Origin: Hyphomicrobium sp.
GTDB taxonomy: Bacteria; Pseudomonadota; Alphaproteobacteria; Rhizobiales; Hyphomicrobiaceae
Assembly (NCBI RefSeq): GCF_020852195.1
Contig: NZ_JADZBI010000144.1
Coordinates: 1-42,492, forward strand
DNA length: 42,492 nucleotides
Reading direction: 5' to 3'
Part shown: piece by piece, positions 19,734 through 28,700 of the stretch
How the letters are laid out: each line of letters starts with the position of its first letter
How positions within the stretch are numbered: position 1 is the first letter of the stretch
Notes under the pieces: generated by a model
The model's input: only the letters and a program-made list of their open reading frames with translations
What the model was told of the DNA's origin: nothing
Databases searched by the model: none
Program-made: the position numbers and the translations under genes

Positions 19734-20813
19734 ATGGCGCACATGAACCCTGTTGCCGGCGGAGACGAAACGTGGACGCAGCGCACCTTGCAGCGCCTCC
19801 GCGATGCGCTCTTCCCGACGCTCGGGCAATCGCTGGTCAGCCTCGTGCTCATCTGGCTCGTGGCGGCCGTCGCTTATGCCTTCATCGATTGGGCATTGCT
19901 GCGCGCCGTCTTCACCGGCAGCGACGGGTCGGCCTGCCGCGTTCCCGATGCCGGCGCATGCTGGCCGTTCATCACGCATAAGATGGGGCTCTTCCTCTAC
20001 GGGCGCTATCCGGAGGCCGAGCTCTGGCGCGTGCACCTCACCTACGCGCTTGCGCTCGCGGGGCTGGTGCCGCTCTTCATGCCGGGCGTGCCGCACAAGC
20101 TTGCGCTGCTCGTCTACATGCTCGCCGTATTCCCGCTCATCGCTTTCGTGCTGCTTTATGGCGGCATGCTTGGCCTCGACATCATCGTGACGGATCTGTG
20201 GGGCGGGCTGCTCCTGACGCTCGTCATCGCCAGCGTCGGCATCGCCGCCTCGTTCCCGCTCGGCATCCTGCTCGCGCTCGCGCGGCGCTCGGAGCTGCCC
20301 TTCGTGCGCTGGAGCGCCACCGTCTACATCGAGCTCGTGCGCGGCGTGCCGCTCGTCACCGTGCTGTTCATGGCGTCCGTCATGCTGCCGCTGTTTCTGC
20401 CGCCGGACGTCACCATCGACAAGCTGGTGCGGGCGCTGGTCGGCGTTGCGCTGTTCTCCGCTGCCTACCTCGCCGAGGTGATCCGCGGCGGGCTGCAGGC
20501 CATCCCACGCGGGCAGTACGAGGCGGCGGACGCGCTCGGCCTCGGCTACTGGCGCAAGACCGGACTCATCATTCTGCCGCAGGCGATCCGACTGGTGATT
20601 CCCGGCATCGTCAACTCATTCATCGCGCTGTTCAAGGACACGAGTCTTGTACTCATCATTGGACTTTTCGACCTGATCGGGATCGTCGAGCAAAGCGTGC
20701 AGGCGGACGCCAAATGGTCGTCGCCGCAAACCGCCGCCACCGGATATTTCTTTGCCGGTGCAGTGTTTTGGCTGTTCTGCTTTGCGATGTCGCGGGCCTC
20801 GTCCATCCTCTAA
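19734..20813 (+). CDS. aapM: General L-amino-acid ABC transporter permease
   Basis: YIELVRGVPLVTVLFMASVMLPLF, AIPRGQYEAADALGLGYWRKTGLIILPQAIRLVIPGIVNSFIALFKDTSLVLIIGLFDLIG. Confidence 0.92.
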   Translation: MAHMNPVAGGDETWTQRTLQRLRDALFPTLGQSLVSLVLIWLVAAVAYAFIDWALLRAVFTGSDGSACRVPDAGACWPFITHKMGLFLYGRYPEAELWRVHLTYALALAGLVPLFMPGVPHKLALLVYMLAVFPLIAFVLLYGGMLGLDIIVTDLWGGLLLTLVIASVGIAASFPLGILLALARRSELPFVRWSATVYIELVRGVPLVTVLFMASVMLPLFLPPDVTIDKLVRALVGVALFSAAYLAEVIRGGLQAIPRGQYEAADALGLGYWRKTGLIILPQAIRLVIPGIVNSFIALFKDTSLVLIIGLFDLIGIVEQSVQADAKWSSPQTAATGYFFAGAVFWLFCFAMSRASSIL

Positions 20814-20875
20814 TCGAAGCTTGAAAATCGCGCACGTTCATAACGTCTTCATGACGGCTGCATTTAGAAACCGGC

Positions 20876-21403
20876 ATGACAAAGGCAGACCCCTGGTATA
20901 AGGATTACGCGCCATCAAAAACAGAATCCGGGTGGCGCGAAACTGTGGGAATATCCATGTTTTTACCGACCGAATACGCTTGGCTTGAGCCCGTGCTCAT
21001 CGCCGCCGGTGTGGTCTTCGTCGTAGGCTTGATCGGCAACGTGCTGTCCTTCTCTAACCGTTTCGTGAACGCTTTGGTCACGGCTATCGTGTTCGCCGTG
21101 ATCTTCGGCGCGCTCACGTATGTCGCGAGGACCGAGGTTCCTGCGAGCCCTGTGGAGTTCCTGCCCGCAGACTTCGCTTGGCTCCAGCCGGTGTTGATCG
21201 CCGCGGCCGTGGTGTTCGTCATCGATCTGATCGGCAACCTGCTGTCGTTCTCGAGCCGCTTCGTCAATGCGCTCGTGACAGCGATCGTGTTCCTGATCAT
21301 CTTCGGCGGCCTCACCTACGTCGCCAAGGAGCAGGGGCAGCCGATCCCGACCATTACGGTGCCGGCTCCGGAGCCCTCGCCGACCCCGGCGCCGTCGCCC
21401 TGA
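20876..21403 (+). CDS. Membrane protein with two tandem 66-aa repeats and a Pro-rich tail
   Basis: FLPTEYAWLEPVLIAAGVVFVVGLIGNVLSFSNRFVNALVTAIVFAVIFGALTYVA and FLPADFAWLQPVLIAAAVVFVIDLIGNLLSFSSRFVNALVTAIVFLIIFGGLTYVA; tail PAPEPSPTPAPSP. Start could be ATG 20957. Confidence 0.75.
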   Translation: MTKADPWYKDYAPSKTESGWRETVGISMFLPTEYAWLEPVLIAAGVVFVVGLIGNVLSFSNRFVNALVTAIVFAVIFGALTYVARTEVPASPVEFLPADFAWLQPVLIAAAVVFVIDLIGNLLSFSSRFVNALVTAIVFLIIFGGLTYVAKEQGQPIPTITVPAPEPSPTPAPSP

Positions 21404-21426
21404 TAGCGCTCCGGTTTCCGACATCG

Positions 21427-21460
21427 AGAGGGTGGCCCCACGGCCACCCTCTTTTCGTTT
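21427..21460 (+). terminator. Intrinsic terminator
   Basis: AGAGGGTGGCC-CCAC-GGCCACCCTCT followed by TTTCGTTT. Confidence 0.85.
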
Positions 21461-21470
21461 GGGCGGATCG

Positions 21471-22619
21471 CTAGCGCGGCAGCAGCGCGGCGACGTGCGC
21501 GCCGATGGCAAGCGACGAGGTGAGGCCGGGGCTCTCGATGCCGTACAGCGCGACGAGGCGGGCTATGCCGTGGTCGCGCGCGTCGTGCATGGCGAAATCG
21601 CGGGCGGGCTCGCCGCTGGCGTAGATCTTGGGCCGCACGCCCACATAGCCCGGCGACAGCCGGCCTTCAGGCAGCCCCGGCCAGTAGCGGCGGATCTCCC
21701 GCTCGAAGCGCGCGCGGCGCGCGCCGTCCTCCTCGTCGAACACTGTGCTCGGCTCCACCTGCCATTCGAGGTCGGGGCCGAACCGGGCACGCCCGGCGAT
21801 GTCGAGGGTCAGATGGATGCCAAGCCAGGCATCCCGGGGCAGCGGGTAGACGAGGTGGCGGAAGGGTGTCGGGCCGTCGAGCACGTAGTAGTGACCGCGC
21901 GCGGGATAGGTCTTCGGCGGTTCGTAGCGGGAGTCCGCTACCAACATCGATCCGAGCCGCGTCGCGCCGAGGCCGGCGGCGATGACAAGGTTGCGAGCCG
22001 TGAGGGTCGTCCGCTCGCCGGCGCTGACGGTCGCGATCTCGAACGGCGCGCCGTCGCGTGCCTGGAGATCCGCGACGTCAGCGTTGAGCACGATGCTACC
22101 GGCACCCGAGCGGATGTGCCCCTCAAGCGCGACCATCAGCGCATGGCTGTCGATCACGCCCGTCGACGGGGACAGCAGTGCCCCGACGCAGTCGAGATCC
22201 GGCTCGCGGGCCTGCACATCGGCGGCGCTCAGTCGGGCGATGTCGGACACGCCGTTGGCGCGCGCCGTCGCGGCCAGGGCGTCCAGACGGGGCAGCTCGG
22301 CCTCGGCCGTGGCCACGACAAGCTTGCCGTAGCGGGCATGGGGGATACCGTTCTCGCGCGCGAAGGCATAGAGCATGCGGCGTCCCTCGACGCACAGGCG
22401 CGCCTTGAGGCTGCCCGGCGGATAGTAGAGGCCGGCGTGGATGACCTCGCTCGAGCGGCTGCTCGTCTCCTGGCCGATGGCGCCGTGTCGTTCGAGGACG
22501 ACGACCTCGTGGCCCGCCGCCGCCAGGCTCCGCGCTATGGCTAGGCCGACGACGCCGGCGCCGATCACCACGGTCTCGACGTCGGGCGCGTCACGGACCT
22601 GAGCGGCAGGGTTATTCAC
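21471..22619 (-). CDS. FAD-dependent oxidoreductase (DAO family, L-2-hydroxyglutarate oxidase-like)
   Basis: VVIGAGVVGLAIARSLAAAGHEVVVLE Rossmann motif, SSRSSEVIHAGLYYPPGSLKARLCVEG, GYVGVRPKI. Confidence 0.88.
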   Translation of the reverse strand: MNNPAAQVRDAPDVETVVIGAGVVGLAIARSLAAAGHEVVVLERHGAIGQETSSRSSEVIHAGLYYPPGSLKARLCVEGRRMLYAFARENGIPHARYGKLVVATAEAELPRLDALAATARANGVSDIARLSAADVQAREPDLDCVGALLSPSTGVIDSHALMVALEGHIRSGAGSIVLNADVADLQARDGAPFEIATVSAGERTTLTARNLVIAAGLGATRLGSMLVADSRYEPPKTYPARGHYYVLDGPTPFRHLVYPLPRDAWLGIHLTLDIAGRARFGPDLEWQVEPSTVFDEEDGARRARFEREIRRYWPGLPEGRLSPGYVGVRPKIYASGEPARDFAMHDARDHGIARLVALYGIESPGLTSSLAIGAHVAALLPR

Positions 22620-22727
22620 AATGTTCTCACCTCTGTTCTCTTTTCTAAAATTCCTTTTTATTCAAACTATTAAGTCTACATAGTGCCGAGTTATCCACAG
22701 GCTGAAGTTTTCCGCTGTGGACAACAA

Positions 22728-22742
22728 GAACAAAAATAGAAC
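22728..22742. promoter_or_regulatory. Candidate LexA/SOS box
   Basis: GAAC-AAAAATA-GAAC, exact alphaproteobacterial direct-repeat spacing (N7), 62 bp upstream of ORF 22805. Confidence 0.65.
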
Positions 22743-22804
22743 ATCTTTTCCTGCGAATCATCTAGCTTGGTTTGTCCCCGATGAACCACTCCGGAGACTA
22801 GGCC

Positions 22805-23968
22805 ATGTCCCTGCTGCAGCGGCACGCGGTTCCCGTGTTCGATAACCCGTCCGAGCCAGCCGACGCTCATCCGCATACGGCCGAGGAACGCTGTCCCTGG
22901 TGCGACCAGTCCATCCCGCACGAGAAGTTCTCGGCCATCCGTGATCGGATCGCCCAAAAGGAGCGCGAGCAGCATGCGCTCATGACGGCGCGGCTCAAGG
23001 AGGAGTTCGCGCGCGAGAAGGCGGATCTCGCCGCAAAGGTGCAGGAGGAGGCCAAACGCGCGGCGGAAGCGGCGATGGCGGCTCGCCTCGAGGCAGCAGA
23101 AGCCGAAGTGACGGCGCGCCTCAAGGCTGCCGACGAGGCGCGGCTCGCCGCGGAGGCGTCGCGGCAGGCCGCCGAGGCCACGCTCAACCAGCAGCGCGAG
23201 CTGCTCGAGCAGGAGAAGACCGTGGCCGTGCTCGCCGAGCAGGCGAAGGCCTTCGAGGAGCGCCAGAAGCTCATGGAGAAGCTCGCTCTGCTGCAGAAGC
23301 AGATCGAAAACAAGACCGCGCAGGAGATCGGCGAAGGGCCCGAGGCCGACCTGTTCGAGCTTTTGCGCGAGGCGTTCGAGGGCGACCGCATCCGGCGCGT
23401 CGCCAAGGGTCTCTCGGGCGCGGACGTCATTCACGAGGTGGTCCGCAACGGGCAGGTGTGCGGCAAGATCGTCTACGACTCGAAGAGCCGCAACGCCTGG
23501 AAGAACGATTTCGTCACCAAGCTCAGGGCGGATCAGCTCGCCGAGCGGGCGGAACACGCCATCCTCTCCTGCAACAAGCTTCCGCAAGGCGCGCAGCAGA
23601 TCCACGTCCAGGACGGCGTCATCGTCGCCCATCCGCAGCGCGTGCTGGTGCTGGCGCAGATCCTCCGGCGCCACGTCATCGAGACGCATGAGCTGCGCGT
23701 GGGCAACGATCAGCGCGACGAGAAGACGGCCGAGCTCTATGCGTTCATCACGTCGGACCGATGCAAGCAGCTCCTGGAGCACATCGCGCTGCAGGCGCAG
23801 CGCATGCTCGAGCTCGAAGCGTCCGAGGAGCGCGCGCACCGCATGACCTGGGAGAAGCGCGGCAAGCTGATCCGGTCGGTGCAGAAGGTGCACAGCGATC
23901 TCTGCTTCGAGATCGAGCGCGTGATCGGTACGGGCGAGGCGAACGAACCCGACGCGGACGAGGGCTAG
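22805..23968 (+). CDS. DUF2130-like protein with coiled coil and PD-(D/E)XK-like core
   Basis: N-term CPWC motif, ~150-aa Ala/Glu/Lys-rich coiled coil, then GPEADLFELLREAFEGDRIRRVAKGLSGADVIHEV...GKIVYDSKSRNAWKNDFVTKLRADQ. Confidence 0.78.
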   Translation: MSLLQRHAVPVFDNPSEPADAHPHTAEERCPWCDQSIPHEKFSAIRDRIAQKEREQHALMTARLKEEFAREKADLAAKVQEEAKRAAEAAMAARLEAAEAEVTARLKAADEARLAAEASRQAAEATLNQQRELLEQEKTVAVLAEQAKAFEERQKLMEKLALLQKQIENKTAQEIGEGPEADLFELLREAFEGDRIRRVAKGLSGADVIHEVVRNGQVCGKIVYDSKSRNAWKNDFVTKLRADQLAERAEHAILSCNKLPQGAQQIHVQDGVIVAHPQRVLVLAQILRRHVIETHELRVGNDQRDEKTAELYAFITSDRCKQLLEHIALQAQRMLELEASEERAHRMTWEKRGKLIRSVQKVHSDLCFEIERVIGTGEANEPDADEG

Positions 23969-24097
23969 CGCTTTTCTAGGGCCGCACGGCTTTAGTTTAC
24001 TTAAATCGGAAGGTGGCCAGTCGCGGAAACGATTGCGCGCCCGATCGTTGGACCGGACGCGCAAAAAATCTTCTGCCTGTCGCCCGAAGGCGCGCGC

Positions 24098-24649
24098 TCA
24101 GGAGAGCGGAGGCGGGGTCGCCGGACTGGTGGTGGCGGCCGGTGCAGGTGCCGCCGCGGCGGACTCCGATGGTGCCGCGGCCCGGGAGAGGCCGGCCAGC
24201 GGATCGTCCGTGCGGCGCGACTTGCCCTCGAAGAACGCACCCTGCTCGATGGCCATGGTCTGGTGGTAGACGTCGCCCTCGACGTGCGCCGAGCCCTGCA
24301 GCAGCACGCGGCGTCCGCGGACGGTGCCAAGCAAATGGCCGCGGATGACGCATTCCTCAGCGACCACGCCACCGGTGACGCGCGCACGCTCGCCGATCAC
24401 CACGTGCGTCGCATGGATGTCGCCCTGGACCTCGCCCTCGATCTGGACCTCGCCCTTCGAGGTGAGATTGCCCTGGATCACGAGGTCGACACCGATCACC
24501 GAGGGCGCCGACGGGCCACCGGGACGAAACGAGGGACCTGCGGGCCGAGGGCCTAGCGTGGACGGAGACGGAGATGTGGCGATGTTCTGCATGTGGGGCT
24601 GGGACCTGATGACGCTATCGTTTTCCGGCTTGCGGAACTGAGGCAGCAT
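24098..24649 (-). CDS. Bactofilin (polymer-forming cytoskeletal protein)
   Basis: VIGVDLVIQGNLTSKGEVQIEGEVQGDIHATHVVIGERARVTGGVVAEECVIRGHLLGTVRGRRVLLQGSAHVEGDVYHQTMAIEQGAFFEG, with disordered flanks. Confidence 0.94.
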   Translation of the reverse strand: MLPQFRKPENDSVIRSQPHMQNIATSPSPSTLGPRPAGPSFRPGGPSAPSVIGVDLVIQGNLTSKGEVQIEGEVQGDIHATHVVIGERARVTGGVVAEECVIRGHLLGTVRGRRVLLQGSAHVEGDVYHQTMAIEQGAFFEGKSRRTDDPLAGLSRAAAPSESAAAAPAPAATTSPATPPPLS

Positions 24650-24951
24650 CCGTTTGAACCTCCGCGGTTACGCTCTTACCCTGCGCGAAATCTTCCGATT
24701 GCCGTTCGGCTTTTTGATGATTGTGGTTCGATGGCCCCCCGAACGGCGTACCGCAAGGCGAGCCGCTCGACATTCCTTCCCCGCAGTCCCTCTACCACGT
24801 TTTCCCCACAGGGTCATCCCGTGATCGGCGCACCAAGTTCATGCATTTGCATATGCCGGAGCGTAGTTTTCGTGCATTCGTCCCGAGCGGAGGACGCCGG
24901 TCGCGCCTGCATCTTGGTAAAGATCCTTCGCTCCCGGCCGGAACTTCCTCA

Positions 24952-25425
24952 TTACGCTGAGCTATCCCTTTCGGCCAGCTCGGCCAGCACCGCTTCCGCG
25001 TGTCCTTTCGGAGCCACCTTGCGCCAGATGCGTTCGATGCGCCCCTTCGGCGAGATCAGGAAGGTTGCCCGCTCGACGCCCATGAACTTGCGCCCGTACA
25101 TGGTTTTCTCGACCCAGACGCCGTAGGCCTCGGCCACCGCCTTGTCCTCGTCGGAGACTAGGCGCAGATCCAGCTCATGCTTGCACTTGAACTTGTCGTG
25201 GCTTTTCGGGCTGTCCGGCGAAATGCCGATGACTTCCGCCCCGGCACGCGCAAAGGCGCCGGCCAGGGCGCTGAACTCCTTGGCCTCGATGGTGCACCCC
25301 TCGGTATCGTCCTTGGGGTAGAAGTAGAGGACCACCCAGCGGCCGCGCAGGGCCTTCAAGCCGACCCGATCTCCACCGTCTGACGGCAGGTCGAACAATG
25401 GGGCGCGATCTCCCTCTCTCAGCAT
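24952..25425 (-). CDS. bcp: Thioredoxin-dependent peroxiredoxin, Bcp/PrxQ type
   Basis: LYFYPKDDTEGCTIEAKEFS, GISPDSPKSHDKFKCKHELDLRLVSDEDKAVAEAYGVWVEKTMYGRKFMGVERATFLI. Start MLREGD at 25425. Confidence 0.93.
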   Translation of the reverse strand: MLREGDRAPLFDLPSDGGDRVGLKALRGRWVVLYFYPKDDTEGCTIEAKEFSALAGAFARAGAEVIGISPDSPKSHDKFKCKHELDLRLVSDEDKAVAEAYGVWVEKTMYGRKFMGVERATFLISPKGRIERIWRKVAPKGHAEAVLAELAERDSSA

Positions 25426-25754
25426 GGCGCTATGCCTTTCTTTCGTCGCTTTTGGTGAGCCTGATCCGGCCGTTGGATTAGGGGGCACGCGGTCTTCCCC
25501 AGCGTCGGTGTCGCAGGCGCTGGACCGGGCCGCGAGGTGCATTAATACGACGTTCAACGATCCGGGGGCCGCCGTCTCGTCACTCTCGGAGGTTAGAGGG
25601 TCGTCCCGAGCCTCGGCGCCACCTGCAATCGGGCGTGATCGGGCCGACAAGGAGTTGGCACGGCTTCGAAGGTTCCGGCAGCTTCATGCGGCCTCCAAGC
25701 CTGTGACCTCCCCGGCCCGATGACCTGGTTCCTTCACCTCGGCCGGAGAACGTT

Positions 25755-28700
25755 TTGGGGATGACGACACACCGCTCCGGCAATACGCGGGCACGGCCGG
25801 TGCCTCCGAGGTCTCCCGGCGAGCTGCCTTACACGGCCTTGCGCAACCCCGCCCCGCGGCCGCAGCGCCCTGTGCGCCAGCGTCTCCTCAAGGTCGCTCA
25901 TCTTGCGGCGTTCATTCTCGGGCCGGTGGTGCTGCTGTCGCTCATCGCCGCCGCCATCGTCTACGTCCGCCTGCTGCACGGGCCGGTATCGCTCAAGAGC
26001 TTCAGTGAGCGCATCGAGGCCAGCATCAACGCGGAGCTCGACGGGTTCCGCGCCGCCATCGAGGACGCGGTGCTCACGCTCGCGGAGGACTACACGGTCG
26101 AGCTGCGCCTCATCAACCTACGCCTCAGCGAGGCGGACGGCGACCTGGTCGCCTCGGCACCGATGGCAGCGGTGGAGCTCAACAGGCGCGCGCTGTGGAC
26201 GCTCGATGCGCGGCCGGAGCGGGTGTTTCTCATCGAGCCTAGCCTCGCCGTCACCTACAGCGCAGCACAGGGCTTCTCGCTCAGCATCTCGAATGCCGGT
26301 GCACCCGAGGGTCCGCCCGGCGAGCAGCCCATCATCCCACCGCGGCCTACGCCGGCGCGACCTCCCGGGGCTGACGCCGGGGCGGCACCCCCATCGTTCC
26401 ATCGCATCGACGTGGCGCGCATTCTCGCCGAAAGCTCGGCGCGCGCGCGACGCGAGGGCGGCTCCTCCCAGCTCAGGGAGTTCGGCCTGCGCAATGCGAC
26501 CGTCTCCGTCACCTATGACGGGCAGACCACGCATATCAGCGTGCCGGAGGCGTCCGTCGACCTCGCGCATATGAAGCGGCGGAGCGTGATCTCCGGGACG
26601 GCGACGATCGCCTCCGACAAGGGCCCATGGTCGCTCACGTTCCACGCCGACGAGTCCGACCGCGGGAACGTCCTCAAGGTAACGACAACGGTGCGCGACT
26701 TCGTGCCGAGCACACTGGCGAAGATCTCGCCGGCGCTCGGCCTGCTCGCTATGCTCGACGCCCCGGTGAGCGGCGAGTTCGCCCTCGACCTCTCGAACGC
26801 GGGCGACCTCAAGACCGCCAACCTTGCCGCCGACCTGGGCCGCGGCTTCATGCGCCTGCCTTCGCTCTCCGACACGCCCGTGCTCATCGACAGCGGCCGG
26901 TTGTCGATGCTCTACGACGCCGAGACGCGTCGGCTCACGCTCGCGCCCTCGACGCTCGACTGGGGCGGCAGCCGCATCACGCTCGAAGGCGCGGTGACGA
27001 GCGATCCCGCGGAGGGCGGCGCGCCGCAGTGGCATTTCGGACTGCAGTCGGTCGACGGCGTGGTCTCCGCGGAGGAGTTCGGCGTAGCGCCCATTGCGAT
27101 CGACGGCTTCACGGCGACGGGGCGCATCATCCCGAGCGAAGGGCTCGTGCAACTCGCCGGGCTCTCGCTCAAGGCGGGCGGCGGCGAGGTGACCGCCAAC
27201 GGCGAGGTGATCACCGGCCACGGCACGCCAAGCACGCGCCTCGAAGCCGCGATCTCGCCGATGCCGCTCGCGACCCTCAAAGCCCTCTGGCCGCGTGCGG
27301 CGGCGCCCACCGCGCGCGACTGGGTCGGAGCGCAAGTGGAGCAGGCGAGCCTGAAATCGGCTTCCTTCAAGCTCCTCTCGGGCCGCTTCCTCGAGACCGA
27401 GCAAGGCATCGACGGCGCGCCTCCCGCCACAGGACCGGAGCGCCTCTCGGGGCGGATAGACGTTGCCGACCTCAGGATGCATCCGCTGCCCAAGAGCCTG
27501 CCCATGGAGGCGGCGGAGGCCACGATCCGCCTCGAGAACAGCTCGCTCGAGGTTACGGTGCCCCAAGCGTCCATCATCGCCAGCCCGACTCGCCGGCTTC
27601 CGCTCAAGGGCGTGCGCTTCACTGTCGTCGACGTCACGCACGAGGCACCGATCGCAGAGCTGGCGCTCGAGTCACAAACCTCGCTATCGGCCCTGATCGA
27701 GACCCTCAACAACAGCGAGCTGCATCTCGCCGGCCAGGGGCCGCTGCCCATCGAGGGCATCGACGGCAAGGTCGATGGCGATATCAAGATCGCGATGCCG
27801 CTCATCGGCTCGGCCAGCGTGGTGAAGGCCGAAGGCAAGGCACGCATCACCGACCTCAAGGGCAAGAGCAAGGAGCACCGCATCGACCTGCAAGGCGGGA
27901 CGATCGAAATCAACGTCTCCGACATCGGCGTGATCGCCAAGGGCGACATGATCGTCAACGGCGTGCTCGCGAAGCTGCAAATGCACCGCATCCTCGATGC
28001 GCCGCCCGAGATGCAGCCGCCGATCCGGCTTTCGGCGACGCTCGACAACTCCGACCGCACGCAGCTCGGCCTCGACGTCAATCACCTGGTGCAGGGCGAC
28101 GTGCCGATCGAGGTGACGGTGACGCCAAAGCCGGACGCGCCGTCGGAGATCCGCGTGCGCGGCGATCTCACCAACGCCGAGCTTCTGTTCCCCAGCCTTG
28201 CATGGAGGAAATCCCCGGGCCGCGTCGCATCGGTCGAGTTCGACGTCGACTCCGCGGATCCGGAGAAGATCAAACTTCAGAACTTCCGCCTGGTCGGCGA
28301 CAACGTCGCCGTCGACGGATGGCTCACGGTCGACGGCCGCCGCGAGGTCAACGAGTTCTCGTTTCCCAACTTCTCGATCAACGTGGTCTCGCGCCTCGCG
28401 GTGACCGGCAAGCTTAACGCGGATCGCGTCTGGAAGATCTCGGCCAAGGGCTCGACCTTCGACGCCAAGGACCTGTTCCGGTCGATGCTCTCGCTCGGCA
28501 ATACCGGGGACACCCAGATCAAGCCGCTGCATCCGGCGGCGGGCGTGGACCTCACGGCCGAGATCGGCACCGTGCTCGGCCATTCGGACGTCTCGCTCCG
28601 CGGCTACAAGACGAAAGTCTCGGAGCGCGGCGACGAGCTCGTCGCCGTGGCCGCCGAGGGCATGCTCGACGGCGGCAAGCCGCTCACGGTGCATCTGAGC

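Noticed and set aside
22623-22638. GTTC-TCACCTCT-GTTC as a second SOS box for the FAD oxidoreductase
   Set aside because: Spacer is 8 nt rather than the required 7 nt; kept as a degenerate half-site only.
22612-22724. Calling the DnaA-box cluster the chromosomal oriC
   Set aside because: Usual alphaproteobacterial oriC neighbours (e.g. hemE) are absent, only three boxes are visible, and I cannot compute genome-wide GC skew; reported only as a candidate DnaA site.
25426-25650. N-terminal extension of Bcp (75 aa)
   Set aside because: Extension is low-complexity and not Bcp-like; the conserved start MLREGDRAPLFDLP at 25425 is preferred.
26118-27641. 507-aa antisense ORF in the AsmA-like gene, and the 29153..30862 ORF opposite tyrS
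   Set aside because: Both are typical high-GC shadow ORFs overlapping strongly supported genes.
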